This document shows positions 9,255 to 18,463 of a DNA stretch of 64,000 nucleotides, in pieces. Source of the stretch: Mesosutterella porci (lineage in GTDB: Bacteria > Pseudomonadota > Gammaproteobacteria > Burkholderiales > Burkholderiaceae_F). Both the position numbers and the translations under genes were made by a program. The notes beneath the pieces were generated by a model. It was not told where the DNA came from and made no database searches. It saw nothing but the letters and a program-made list of their open reading frames with translations. The DNA lies in NCBI RefSeq assembly GCF_022134585.1, contig NZ_JAKNCT010000007.1, positions 100,782 through 164,781 of the forward strand, given 5' to 3'. Position 1 is the first letter of the stretch, and each line of letters starts with the position of its first letter.

Positions 9255-10283
9255 TTAGCGCATCGGGGGAGCCATCAGCAGCCCGCCCTTTGTCCACAGG
9301 CGGTTCAGCCCGCGCGACAGACCGAGGGGAGTCTTCGGCCCGAGATTAGCTTCAAAAGACTCGCCATAGTTGCCGACCTGCTTGATGATGCGGTAGGACC
9401 ACTGCTTGTCCAAGCCGATCATCTGCCCCAGATTCTCCTCCAGCCCGAGGAGGCGGCGAACGTTCGGGTTGTGGCTGCTCTTCATGGAGTCCACGTTGCT
9501 CTTCGTGATGCCCAGCTCCTCGGCCTCGAGCATGGTGTAGAAAGACCAGCGCACAATTTGAAACCAGTCCTCGTCCCCGCGGCGGATGGCCATGCCAAGA
9601 GGCTCTTTGGAAATGGTGTCCGGCAGGATGACGAAGTCATTGGGATTCTTAGCCCTCAGCCGGGCGCCGGCCAGATCGGAGCGGTCTGTCGTGTAGGCCT
9701 GGCAGCGTCCGGAAATGAAGGCACCCTGCGTGGCCTCCGTCGTACTGAACACAACCGGCTTGTATTTAATGTTGTTCGCCCTGGCGAAGTCCGCCAGATT
9801 CTTCTCGCTGGAGGTCCCGGTCTGGACGCAGATCGTCGCCCCGTTCAGCTTTTTGGCGGAATTAATCTTGTACTTCTTGGGCACCATGAAGCCCTGCCCG
9901 TCGATGTAATCTACGGCGACAAAAACAGAGCCCTGGGAGGCGTCGCGGCTCATGGACCACGTCGTGTTGCGGGCGAGCAGGTCGATCTGGCCTGACTGCA
10001 GGGCCGTAAAGCGTTGCTCGGAGGCAAGCGGCACATACTTCACCTTGTTGGCATTGCCCAGAACTGCGGCGGCCACCGCCCGGCAGATGTCCACATCAAG
10101 GCCGCTCCAATGCCCCTTGCTGTCGGCATTGGAAAAGCCGGGAGCGGCCGTGTTGACGCCGCAAATCAGTGTGCCGCGGTGCTTGACGGCATTGAGGGTT
10201 TTTCCGGCGAAGGCCGGCGAGGCGCAAAGCGCTGCGGCTGCCGCGATGGCGAAGGCTGACACTACCTTTTTGCGAAGCTTCAT
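9255..10283 (-). CDS. aapJ: General L-amino-acid ABC transporter, substrate-binding protein AapJ
   Basis: Periplasmic binding protein of 342 residues. The chosen ATG gives MKLRKKVVSAF, followed by an Ala-rich hydrophobic core and a clear signal-peptidase site near AFA-GKT. It is preceded by AGGGAG at good spacing. An in-frame upstream start at 10352 would place 23 hydrophilic residues before the signal peptide and is rejected. The mature part begins LNAVKHRGTLICGV, the usual start of family 3 solute-binding proteins, and DVDICRAVAAAVLG follows. It is the first gene of the aapJQM operon. Confidence 0.92.
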   Translation of the reverse strand: MKLRKKVVSAFAIAAAAALCASPAFAGKTLNAVKHRGTLICGVNTAAPGFSNADSKGHWSGLDVDICRAVAAAVLGNANKVKYVPLASEQRFTALQSGQIDLLARNTTWSMSRDASQGSVFVAVDYIDGQGFMVPKKYKINSAKKLNGATICVQTGTSSEKNLADFARANNIKYKPVVFSTTEATQGAFISGRCQAYTTDRSDLAGARLRAKNPNDFVILPDTISKEPLGMAIRRGDEDWFQIVRWSFYTMLEAEELGITKSNVDSMKSSHNPNVRRLLGLEENLGQMIGLDKQWSYRIIKQVGNYGESFEANLGPKTPLGLSRGLNRLWTKGGLLMAPPMR

Positions 10284-10484
10284 GGTTTTCTCCCTGACGG
10301 TCCTACGTTTTCTTCCCCCGCCGCCCGGCGTGGCTCCCCTGCAGACAGACACTCCTGAGCAAAAGAGGAATTTATTATTGAAAACTTTAGCAGACCGGCC
10401 CCGCCGAAAAACAGGGCCGTTTAGTTGATATTAGCTATTTCGGCCCCCTGCCGCTGTCTTTTTTGACTTAAAGCGAAGAAGAGC

Positions 10485-12992
10485 TCAACGCGCTCCTTTC
10501 TTTTTCTGACCCGCGGCCCTGGGCACCCGTTCCTCGAACTCGAAGCCCACCTTCCCCTTGCTGTCGAGCCTGAGGAAGGCCGAAAACTTCCGGTGCGTCT
10601 TGTTGGAAACGAACCCCTTCAGCAGATCGGTCTTGCCTTCCTTCAGAAGCTTCTCGAACTCTTTCCGGTCCAGCTCCTGCTGCAAAATGACCTTTCCCAC
10701 GCGGAAGGAGCATTTCCCGGTGCCTCCCTTCAGCGCGTTCTCGCAGGCGTAGGCCATGGGCAGCTCGTAGAGCTTCCCTCCGCAGACAGGGCAGACCCCG
10801 ATCGGACTAAGCGCGCTGAGGTCGGGTGCGGCAGTATCTGTGTCTTCGCGCGATGGACCGTCAAAAACAAACTCCAGCTTGTAGTCAGGAGCCGGCGTGA
10901 GGCGCAGCACAGCTGCAAAAGGCCGGCCCTGCTTGCTCACAAACCCCGTAAGCGGCCCGATCTTCTTCTTGGCGATCAGCTCCTCGACCTCCTCAGGCTC
11001 AAAGGTGCGTCCCCCGGGGTGCTTGGACAGGCTGAAGTCGCAGTCCTTATTGGTGCAGGCATACCGGCGGAACGTCTCTACCACCTCGCCGCCGCACTTC
11101 GGGCAGCGCTGCTTCAGATGGATGGGATTGGCCAGCGGCACGGAGTCTCCCTCGTACTGCTTGGCCGCATCCACGATCCTGCGGGTCATGTTCCTGATGC
11201 CGTCCATAAACTCTTCTCGCGAGAGGCTTCCCTTTTCAATCTGCGCGAGGCGGCTCTCCCACTCGCCCGTGAGCTCTGGCTCGGACAGTTCTTCGATTTT
11301 CAGCCCCTTCAGCAGAGTCATCAGCTCGAAAGCCTTGGCCGTAGGCCGCAGCTCCCTACCCTCGCGCAGAAGGTACTTCTGGACAATCAGTCCTTCGATG
11401 ATGGCGGCCCGGGTGGCCGGCGTGCCGATTCCTTTTTCCTGCATGGCCGATCTCAGGGCATCATCCTCTACCATTTTGCCCGCGCCTTCCATGGCCGACA
11501 GCAGGGTGGCTTCCGTGTAGCGCGGCGGAGGAAGAGTCGTTTTCTCTAGGGGCTTCACCTCGTCCGTCCTGACGGTTTCGCCGGGCTTCAGTGCGGGAAG
11601 CCCCGCCTGGGCGCCGGCAGCATCTGCCCCGTAGACTTCGCGCCAGCCGGGCTTGACCAGTACGTTTCCCTTGGTCCGAAAGGATTCGCCCTCGACTTCA
11701 GTAATGCGCGTCGTCTCATCGACTTCGGCCGCCGGATAAAAAACAGCCATGAAGCGGCGCGCAATCATGTCGTATATCTTGGCCTCCGGCTCCGAGAGCT
11801 TGGACGGAAGGTGATCCGACAAAGGCACCAGGGCGAAATGGTCGCTGATTTTCGCCGTGTTGAAGATCCTCGGGTCGGGCTTCACCCAGCCCCCGCTGAG
11901 CGGTTGCGAGGCAATGCGGCTGAACTGCGGCAGCTGCGAGAGAAGCGACAGCGTCTTTCGCGCCTCCGGCACATAGTCCGTCGGCAGGCACTTGGCATCC
12001 GTTCGCGGATACGACAGCACCTTGTGCTTTTCATAAAGCGCCTGCGCCAGGGCCAGAGTTGTCTTGGCGGTAAATCCGAAGCGATTGTTCGCCTCGCGCT
12101 GCAAAGTCGTCAGATCGAACAGCGGGGGCGCGGAATGCTTGACCCTCTTGCGGCTTTCAGTCGCCTTTCCCGGCTTACCCCTACACTTCTCAGCCACGGC
12201 CTGCGCCTTCTCGCGCTCCCAGATCCTATCGGGCCGGTTCTCTCCGTCCGTTTTTTGCGACGGGTCGAACCACAGGCCCTCATAAGTCCCGTTCTCAGAG
12301 CTGAAGGAAGCCTGCACCTGCCAGTAGTCTCTGGGCTTGAAGGCGCGGATCTCCGCCTCGCGATTCACCACCACGGCGAGCGTCGGCGTCTGGACCCGGC
12401 CCACCGTTGTCAGGAAAAAGCCGCCGTTTTTGCTGTTAAAGGCCGTCATGGCCCGCGTTCCGTTGATCCCGACCAGCCAGTCGGCCTCCGAGCGGCTCCG
12501 TGCGGCCTGGGCAAGCGACCGCATTTCTTCATCGGACCTCAGATGCTGGAAGGCGCTTCGAATGGACGCCGGAGTCATTGACTGCAGCCAAAGCCTCTGT
12601 ATCGGCTGCTTCGCCTTTGTGGCCTGCACAATGTAGCGGAAAATGAGCTCTCCCTCGCGGCCCGCATCGCAAGCGTTGATGAGCCCGGTAATGTCCTTGC
12701 GCTTGATCAGCTTCGCGAGCAGCTTCAGCCGCGGGGCGGTTTTCGCGATGGGCTTCAGCTCGAACTTCGGGGGAATAAGGGGCAGGTGCGCAAAGGTCCA
12801 CTTCCCCCGCTTGACGTCATATTTGTCAGGAACTGCCAGCTCCAGGAGATGCCCGACAGCGCTGGCCACCACATACTGGTCGCCCTCAAAATAGTCTCCG
12901 GCATCGCTTTTTTTTCTTTCCATTCCGCCCAGAACTTTCTGGATGTCGTTGGCGACGGAAGGCTTTTCTGCAATGATCAGTTTTTTGCTCAT
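10485..12992 (-). CDS. topB: DNA topoisomerase III
   Basis: Type IA topoisomerase of 835 residues that decatenates DNA by single-strand passage. The TOPRIM domain is at the N terminus (IIAEKPSVA, then NACDAGREGELIF near 105-115). The active-site tyrosine lies in SYPRTD near residue 327. The C-terminal part contains a CPKCGG...C...CDF zinc-ribbon region and a second CPVCGG...C...CSF segment, followed by a Lys-rich tail. TopB of E. coli is about 650 residues; the extra zinc-ribbon C terminus is common in betaproteobacterial forms. It lies next to dprA on the same strand with a 63-base gap. Confidence 0.93.
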   Translation of the reverse strand: MSKKLIIAEKPSVANDIQKVLGGMERKKSDAGDYFEGDQYVVASAVGHLLELAVPDKYDVKRGKWTFAHLPLIPPKFELKPIAKTAPRLKLLAKLIKRKDITGLINACDAGREGELIFRYIVQATKAKQPIQRLWLQSMTPASIRSAFQHLRSDEEMRSLAQAARSRSEADWLVGINGTRAMTAFNSKNGGFFLTTVGRVQTPTLAVVVNREAEIRAFKPRDYWQVQASFSSENGTYEGLWFDPSQKTDGENRPDRIWEREKAQAVAEKCRGKPGKATESRKRVKHSAPPLFDLTTLQREANNRFGFTAKTTLALAQALYEKHKVLSYPRTDAKCLPTDYVPEARKTLSLLSQLPQFSRIASQPLSGGWVKPDPRIFNTAKISDHFALVPLSDHLPSKLSEPEAKIYDMIARRFMAVFYPAAEVDETTRITEVEGESFRTKGNVLVKPGWREVYGADAAGAQAGLPALKPGETVRTDEVKPLEKTTLPPPRYTEATLLSAMEGAGKMVEDDALRSAMQEKGIGTPATRAAIIEGLIVQKYLLREGRELRPTAKAFELMTLLKGLKIEELSEPELTGEWESRLAQIEKGSLSREEFMDGIRNMTRRIVDAAKQYEGDSVPLANPIHLKQRCPKCGGEVVETFRRYACTNKDCDFSLSKHPGGRTFEPEEVEELIAKKKIGPLTGFVSKQGRPFAAVLRLTPAPDYKLEFVFDGPSREDTDTAAPDLSALSPIGVCPVCGGKLYELPMAYACENALKGGTGKCSFRVGKVILQQELDRKEFEKLLKEGKTDLLKGFVSNKTHRKFSAFLRLDSKGKVGFEFEERVPRAAGQKKKGAR

Positions 12993-13055
12993 GGGGGTCC
13001 AAGAGAAAAAGATAGATATATTTTTCAGGATAACAGCAACTTCAGGCCGGTGCTT

Positions 13056-13994
13056 TCAGCCCCGCCAGTCGGAAAGGCGGACCCTCGGATCAGACAGCCT
13101 GTTGATTTCGTTTGCGATATCCTGCACGCTTTCCACCAGCGTGGCTCCGTTCCTAATCAGATGGTTCGGGCCTTTGGAGTGAGGGCTGTGGATATCGCCC
13201 GGCACAGCGAGAACATCGCGTCCCAGGTCGGCTGCGATTTTAGCCATCCCGACGGCCTTGGACATCGCTCCGGCCTCCATGATCACGACGGCCTGGCTCA
13301 GGGCCACGAGAAGATAATAGCGGGCCCGCAAGTTGGCCTCCGAAAATTGGGCGCCAGGCATCAGAAAGCCAAGCACAAGTCCCCTGCGGGCCGCCTCGGC
13401 CATCAGATCCCGGCACTGGGGCGGATAGACGCGGTTCAGGGGCGTCGCGCAGACAACGGCAGCGTCGCCTCCTTCAGACAGAGCCCCTTTCAGGGACTCG
13501 GCGTCCACTCCCTCCATCATGGCACTGGCCAGAGCCAGATCCGCATGACCGAGCCCCGCTCCAAATTCGCGGGCCGTCCGGGCGCCCGACGGCGAAGGGC
13601 GCCGGGAGCCGAATATCGATACGAACCGGCTCCGAAGGAGCTCCCTTCGACCCAGCCCGAACAAGACGAAAGGCGGAGAAGACAGCTGCAACAGCCCCCG
13701 GGGGTAGTCGGAATCAGCCAGCGTGACGGCAAACGCCCCGCTTACCCGGCCCGTCCACTCGAGCGCCTGTTCGACGGAGCGCTGTCTCTGCTCATCCATC
13801 GGGCCGGCGACCTGCCGCGCCTGTTCTGGGGAAAGCCTGGACTGCAACCGGTGCGGCCCGGCCTCCAGGACGCCCTCCGGGCCGCCGTACTCCCTCAGCA
13901 GGGCAACAGCATCCTTCAGACCGAGGCCGGGCGCGGAGGAAAGAACCAGCCAGGCGCGTAATTCGTTTTCTGGTATTTTCAGATTCTCATCCAC
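13056..13994 (-). CDS. dprA: DNA processing protein DprA/Smf
   Basis: DprA loads RecA on incoming single-stranded DNA during natural transformation. The protein has 312 residues with an N-terminal helical region (AWLVLSSAPGLGLKDA) and the Rossmann-like core containing VSIFGSRRPSPSGARTAREF, a GVDAES segment and the late VAVPG-type motif LAVPGDIHSPHSKGPNHLI. The usual phrase GGA-x-GID-x-A is altered here to MMEGVDAESLKG, a mild divergence. There is no obvious C-terminal winged-helix domain. It is divergent from def with 96 bases between them, as in several betaproteobacteria. Confidence 0.92.
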   Translation of the reverse strand: MDENLKIPENELRAWLVLSSAPGLGLKDAVALLREYGGPEGVLEAGPHRLQSRLSPEQARQVAGPMDEQRQRSVEQALEWTGRVSGAFAVTLADSDYPRGLLQLSSPPFVLFGLGRRELLRSRFVSIFGSRRPSPSGARTAREFGAGLGHADLALASAMMEGVDAESLKGALSEGGDAAVVCATPLNRVYPPQCRDLMAEAARRGLVLGFLMPGAQFSEANLRARYYLLVALSQAVVIMEAGAMSKAVGMAKIAADLGRDVLAVPGDIHSPHSKGPNHLIRNGATLVESVQDIANEINRLSDPRVRLSDWRG

Positions 13995-14090
13995 GGGCTC
14001 GCCTCGTAAAAATCGAATTACAATTTTCGCCTATTCTCCGCCGGGCATCCAGAGCCCCGCTCCAGCCCGGCCCATTCTCTGGAGCATGAC

Positions 14091-14624
14091 GTGGCCAAAC
14101 TGCCTATTGTTATTTATCCGAACCCTGTCCTTGCGGAACACTGCACCCCGGTCACCGAGTTTGATGAAAAGCTGGCCCAGCTTGCCGCAGACATGGCCGA
14201 AACGATGTACGCCGCTCCGGGCGTCGGCCTGGCCGCACCTCAGGTCGGAAAGACGCTGCGCCTGGTCGTCATTGATGTCTCTGAAGAGAAAAATCAGCTG
14301 CTTACGCTGGTCAACCCCCGGATCACCGCTTATTCGGAAGAAACCAAGGTCTGCGAAGAAGGCTGCCTGTCGCTGCCCGGGATCTGGGACAAAGTGAAGC
14401 GCCCGGCGGAAGTCACCGTGAGGGCGCAGGACCTGCAGGGGAACTTTTTCGAAAAGGACTGCGACGGACTGCTCGCCGTGTGCGTGCAACACGAGCTTGA
14501 CCACCTCGACGGCGTCGTGTTCGTAGACCACCTGAGCCGGCTGAAAAAAGACCGCGACCTGAAGAAACTGCATAAACTCAAGCTCGAGGCGAAAAAAAAG
14601 AGGGCCGAGAGCGAGTCACGCTGA
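14091..14624 (+). CDS. def: Peptide deformylase
   Basis: Zn/Fe enzyme that removes the formyl group from nascent proteins. All three signature motifs are present: GVGLAAPQVG (motif I), EEGCLSLPG (motif II, metal Cys) and QHELDHLDG (motif III, two metal His and catalytic Glu) near residue 133. It has 177 residues, the expected length. The start is a GTG with GGAG seven bases upstream; an ATG five bases earlier is out of frame. The Lys-rich C-terminal tail overlaps the convergent hydrolase gene by nine bases. fmt lies nearby, as often with def, but here an opposite-strand gene separates them. Confidence 0.97.
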   Translation: MAKLPIVIYPNPVLAEHCTPVTEFDEKLAQLAADMAETMYAAPGVGLAAPQVGKTLRLVVIDVSEEKNQLLTLVNPRITAYSEETKVCEEGCLSLPGIWDKVKRPAEVTVRAQDLQGNFFEKDCDGLLAVCVQHELDHLDGVVFVDHLSRLKKDRDLKKLHKLKLEAKKKRAESESR

Positions 14625-15527
14625 CCGCTTACTGATCGGATGAGCGGCCATGTGATCGGCCATCGCCGTTCCGAGCCTGGCACCAAGAGCCTCCGGAAAG
14701 TCGTGCCCCATGCCGCTCACCATCAGCAGCTTCGCACCGGGAATCAGCCGGGCGGTCTCCCGGCCCGCGTCAGGAGGCAACAGCGGATCGCGGCTGCCGT
14801 GAAGCACCAGGGTTGGGGTCCGAATCTGCGAAACCGCCGGCCCGCGGTCGCCGCTTTTCAGAATAGCCAGAAGCTGCCGCCGCATCCCTTCCTGCGCCCG
14901 ATCGCCGGGCGTCAGCCGCTCCAGAATGGCCTGTTTCTCCTGCTCGGTCCTCGGAAACTCGGGTGACCCGATGGCCCCGAGGAGCCGGTCCATGCTACGT
15001 GCCGCCTCCCGCTCTGAGTCCGCTCCGGGAGAAGAAAACACAACCGCACTGACGGCGCTCAGCCGCCCGAGCCCCGTTCTCGGGTTCCCGGTAGCGGAAG
15101 AAATGGAGGTGAGGCTCGCAGCCCTGTCCGGCGCAAGCCGGCACAGCTCCTGAGCCACCATCCCGCCCATTGAAATTCCCCCGACATGGAACCGCTCCAG
15201 GCTCAGATCATCGGCGGTGCGCAGCGCGTCCCGCGCCATATCCTCCAGATCGTAAGGCGCCTCGACTCTGAGCCGCAGAAGGTCCTTGAAGATGGAGGCC
15301 AAAAGCATCGGCATGCCCACTTTTCCTTCCATATAGGGCGAGTTCCCTGAATCACGGTTCTCTATGACCACCACGCGGTATCCGCGCTTTGCCAGACAGC
15401 CGGTGAAAGACCTCGGCCAGAGCCATCCCGGCATTCCGAGCCCCGGTATCAGAAGAACCGGCTCCCCGGCGGCGCTTCCCGTCTCCGTCACCGCCAGACG
15501 GACGCCGTTGCTTGCCTTTGCTCGCAT
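14616..15527 (-). CDS. Alpha/beta-hydrolase fold protein
   Basis: A 303-residue hydrolase of the alpha/beta superfamily. The oxyanion strand LLIPGLGMPGW, the nucleophile elbow GISMGG, the late Asp in HGSRDPLLPP and the His in GMGHDFPEAL form a complete catalytic triad pattern. There is no signal peptide, so it is cytoplasmic. The closest general resemblance is to esterases and 3-oxoadipate enol-lactonase-like enzymes; the substrate cannot be read from the sequence. It lies inserted between def and fmt on the opposite strand and overlaps the end of def by nine bases. Confidence 0.85.
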   Translation of the reverse strand: MRAKASNGVRLAVTETGSAAGEPVLLIPGLGMPGWLWPRSFTGCLAKRGYRVVVIENRDSGNSPYMEGKVGMPMLLASIFKDLLRLRVEAPYDLEDMARDALRTADDLSLERFHVGGISMGGMVAQELCRLAPDRAASLTSISSATGNPRTGLGRLSAVSAVVFSSPGADSEREAARSMDRLLGAIGSPEFPRTEQEKQAILERLTPGDRAQEGMRRQLLAILKSGDRGPAVSQIRTPTLVLHGSRDPLLPPDAGRETARLIPGAKLLMVSGMGHDFPEALGARLGTAMADHMAAHPISKRSA

Positions 15528-15586
15528 TTTTTACAATACCTCCATTCCCACAGGCATCGAGCCTGTTTCGGCATTGGAATTCCGAC

Positions 15587-16552
15587 ATGAAAATTATTTT
15601 TGCAGGCACCCCGGATTTTGCAGCGTGCGCGCTGGAAGCCCTTCTTGGCGCCGGTCACGAGGTATGCCTGGTTCTCACCCAACCCGACAGGGCCTGCGGC
15701 CGCGGCATGAAGCTGACCCCCAGCGCCGTTAAAACAGTAGCGCTGGCCCATCATATTCCCGTGGCCACTCCCGTGACACTCAACATCGCCAAGGGCGGCG
15801 CACTGGCCGAGGAAGCCCACAGCCTCATCAAGGCCCAGGGAGCTGACGTTCTCATCGTCGCGGCCTACGGCCTGATCATTCCCCAGACAATTCTCGACAT
15901 GCCGGCCGGCATCGGGCAGAATCGCGCCATCAAGGCAATCAACATCCACGCCAGCCTGCTGCCGCGCTGGCGCGGGGCCGCCCCCGTAGCGCGGGCCATC
16001 GAGGCCGGCGACCCGCAGACCGGCGTGACCCTGATGAAAATGGAGGCCGGGCTGGACACCGGCCCCATGATAGATACGGTCTTCACAGACATCGAAGACC
16101 AGGACACGACTGCGAGCCTGACTGAGCGGCTCGCCCGCATCGGCTCGGATCTGCTCGTCAAGAACCTGGAGCGGGCCCCGGAGCTCACGTGCACGCCGCA
16201 GCCCGAAGCGGGCGCCTGCTACGCCGCCAAGCTCCTCAAGGCGGAAGCCCGGGTCGACTGGGAGGCCAGCGCCGGCCTCATCTGCAGGCGCATCCGGGCC
16301 TTCAACCCGTTTCCGTCCTGCTCTTCGAGCGTGCGCGGCACCGCCATCAAGTTCTGGGCCGCGGAGCCCGTCAGGCTTGAAAGGGCCGATGCCGCCCCAG
16401 GCACCATCATCTCACTGGAGGACGGCATCACGATAGCCGCCGGAATCGGAGCCCTGCGTATCCTCGAGCTTCAGAAGCCCGGTAAAAACCGGATGAACTG
16501 GAAGCCTTTCCTGCAAAGCTTCCCGCTGCACATCGGAGAAACCTTTAAATGA
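15587..16552 (+). CDS. fmt: Methionyl-tRNA formyltransferase
   Basis: Formylates initiator Met-tRNA using 10-formyl-tetrahydrofolate. From the chosen ATG (MKIIFAGTPDFA, the canonical N terminus) it has 321 residues, as usual for the family. The folate-site segment NIHASLLPRWRGAAP is intact and the C-terminal OB-like domain begins near ARVDWE. The frame is open 75 bases further upstream, but that extension lacks family similarity. Its stop overlaps the rsmB start by four bases (ATGA). It heads the run fmt-rsmB-DUF4390-ntrY-ntrX. Confidence 0.96.
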   Translation: MKIIFAGTPDFAACALEALLGAGHEVCLVLTQPDRACGRGMKLTPSAVKTVALAHHIPVATPVTLNIAKGGALAEEAHSLIKAQGADVLIVAAYGLIIPQTILDMPAGIGQNRAIKAINIHASLLPRWRGAAPVARAIEAGDPQTGVTLMKMEAGLDTGPMIDTVFTDIEDQDTTASLTERLARIGSDLLVKNLERAPELTCTPQPEAGACYAAKLLKAEARVDWEASAGLICRRIRAFNPFPSCSSSVRGTAIKFWAAEPVRLERADAAPGTIISLEDGITIAAGIGALRILELQKPGKNRMNWKPFLQSFPLHIGETFK

Positions 16553-17850
16553 ATTCAGCGGATTTAGCCACCGTTTTTGTGTATGCGGTTCAGGTTCGGA
16601 TGGCCATGGCCTGCGACGGCGCCTCGCTCGACCATGCCGTCGAGTCTGTCCACAGCCGGATAACCGATCCCGTTCTCAAGTCCGCCATCCAGGCCGTTTC
16701 CTATGAAACCGTCCGCAATCTGGCCGCAGCGGACAAACTGATCGAACAATTCGCCAAACGCGAGCCCGACCGTCCCGTCTGCGCACTGCTGGAAGCCGCG
16801 CTTGCCCGGATGATTGTGCATCCCGAAAAGGATTTCGTGACGGTCGACCAGGCCGTCAAGGCCGCCCGGCTGATGCCTGAAACCAAAGCCAGCGCCGGCT
16901 TCATAAACGCTATTTTGAGGAGATACGGCAGGGAGCGCAGCCAGCTCGCGCCCTGGCTGGCCGAGCAGGAAGGCGTCCGCTTCAACGCGCCCGACTGGTG
17001 GCTGGCCGCCTACCGCAGGGCGCTCGGAGAGAAAACAGACGCCGTGCTGCAGCTGCAGAGAACCAAGGCTCCGCTGACGCTGCGAGTCAACCGCCGGCAG
17101 AGCACTCCCGAAGCCTATATCCGGATGGCCGCCTCGCACGGCATCCAGGCGGTGAGGACGGGGCTGGACGCCGTCACCCTTGAAAAGGCGCTGCCGGTGT
17201 CGGACATCCCAGGCTTCAGCGACGGAATGGTCTCCGTGCAGGACGCCGGCAGCCAGCTGGCTGCCCCGATGCTCGCACCCGCGGACGGGGAGCGGATTCT
17301 GGACGCATGCGCCGCTCCGGGCGGCAAAACAACCCATCTGCTGGAAATCGCCGAGGCCGACATCACGGCCCTTGACGTCAGCCCCGGCCGCTGCCGGGCC
17401 ATCCTCGAGAACCTGGATCGGCTGGGGTTCAGTGCCCGAGTCCAGACAGCGGACGCATCCAAACCCCAGTCATGGTGGGACCGCCGGAAGTTTGATGCCA
17501 TTTTGCTCGATGCGCCCTGCACGGCAAGCGGCATCGTCCGCCGGCATCCCGACATCCCCTGGCAACATTCTAAGAAGGACATCCACCGTATGGCCAGAAC
17601 CCAGAGATACCTGCTCGAGGCGCTCTGGCCGCTGCTCGAAAAGCACGGACGGCTGCTTTACTGCGTCTGCTCCATCTTCCCGGAGGAAGGCACCGAACAG
17701 ATCGAGGCCTTCCTCCGAAGGCACCCGGAAGCCTGCTGCGAGCAGGGGCCTCGGCTGCTTCTGCCGCACGAGGACTACGAGCGGTCCTGGCAGGAAGAGC
17801 CCCTCGTGCATGACGGGTATTTCCTGACCCTTCTGCGTCACCGAAAGTAA
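16549..17850 (+). CDS. rsmB: 16S rRNA m5C967 methyltransferase RsmB
   Basis: A 433-residue protein with an N-terminal NusB-like RNA-binding domain (about residues 5-140) and a C-terminal SAM-dependent methyltransferase domain. Visible methyltransferase motifs are DACAAPGGKTTHLLE (SAM binding), LDAPCTASGIVRRHPDI (a cysteine motif) and CSIFPEEG, which carries the second conserved Cys as CVCSIF. It is translationally coupled to fmt through a four-base overlap. The role is methylation of C967 in 16S rRNA, by family knowledge. Confidence 0.95.
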   Translation: MNSADLATVFVYAVQVRMAMACDGASLDHAVESVHSRITDPVLKSAIQAVSYETVRNLAAADKLIEQFAKREPDRPVCALLEAALARMIVHPEKDFVTVDQAVKAARLMPETKASAGFINAILRRYGRERSQLAPWLAEQEGVRFNAPDWWLAAYRRALGEKTDAVLQLQRTKAPLTLRVNRRQSTPEAYIRMAASHGIQAVRTGLDAVTLEKALPVSDIPGFSDGMVSVQDAGSQLAAPMLAPADGERILDACAAPGGKTTHLLEIAEADITALDVSPGRCRAILENLDRLGFSARVQTADASKPQSWWDRRKFDAILLDAPCTASGIVRRHPDIPWQHSKKDIHRMARTQRYLLEALWPLLEKHGRLLYCVCSIFPEEGTEQIEAFLRRHPEACCEQGPRLLLPHEDYERSWQEEPLVHDGYFLTLLRHRK

Positions 17851-17863
17851 TAATCTGTCATTT

Positions 17864-18463
17864 ATGAACGGTGCTGCTCTCCTACGACGAATTTTCATCT
17901 GGCTCGCTGCAATCCTGTTAGGGGCTGCGGCAGGAGCTTCCTGCGCCCTAGCGGAAGAAAACTCGATTTTTTATACAAGCGGCTCCGTCAGCAAGGAGGC
18001 GCCGGGAGACTCGCCAGGCGTATATGTCAACGCGAACTTTACCATCCACCTGCCCACAGCCGTGGAGGAATCGCTGCGCCGAGGCGTTTCCCTTTACTTC
18101 ACCACTGAATTTTCTCTGCTGCAGAAGCGCTGGTACTGGACGGACAAAAACATCGCCTCGCGTAGCATCAGGCGCAAGCTCAGCTATAGTCTCCTCACGA
18201 GAAAATACTTTCTTGGCGGCGAGGGGCTGTCGCAGTCCTTCGCTTCGCTTGAGGAAGCCCTGACGGTCCTGGGCTCCGTAAGGCACTGGCGCGTCGCCTC
18301 TCCGAGAGCCGTGTCGGGACCGTTCCAGGACTACAGCGCCCGAATCCGCATCCAGCTGGACAAAAGCAGGTTGCCGCGCCCTCTGCAGATCAGTTCGACT
18401 GACTGGGACATAACCTCCGGCTGGGTGAGCCTCCCCATCTCTCCAACCGTGACCGCCCCATGA
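17864..18463 (+). CDS. DUF4390 secreted or membrane-anchored protein
   Basis: A 199-residue protein of unknown function. The N terminus has a signal peptide (LLRRIFIWLAAILLGAAAGASCALA). A beta-rich body follows, with the FTIHLP, GVSLYFTTEF and RWYW segments that typify DUF4390. In betaproteobacteria this family sits between rsmB and an NtrY-like sensor kinase, and that holds here: it starts 13 bases after rsmB and overlaps ntrY by four bases. Constant linkage to a membrane sensor suggests an extracytoplasmic accessory role, which is inference. Confidence 0.85.
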   Translation: MNGAALLRRIFIWLAAILLGAAAGASCALAEENSIFYTSGSVSKEAPGDSPGVYVNANFTIHLPTAVEESLRRGVSLYFTTEFSLLQKRWYWTDKNIASRSIRRKLSYSLLTRKYFLGGEGLSQSFASLEEALTVLGSVRHWRVASPRAVSGPFQDYSARIRIQLDKSRLPRPLQISSTDWDITSGWVSLPISPTVTAP

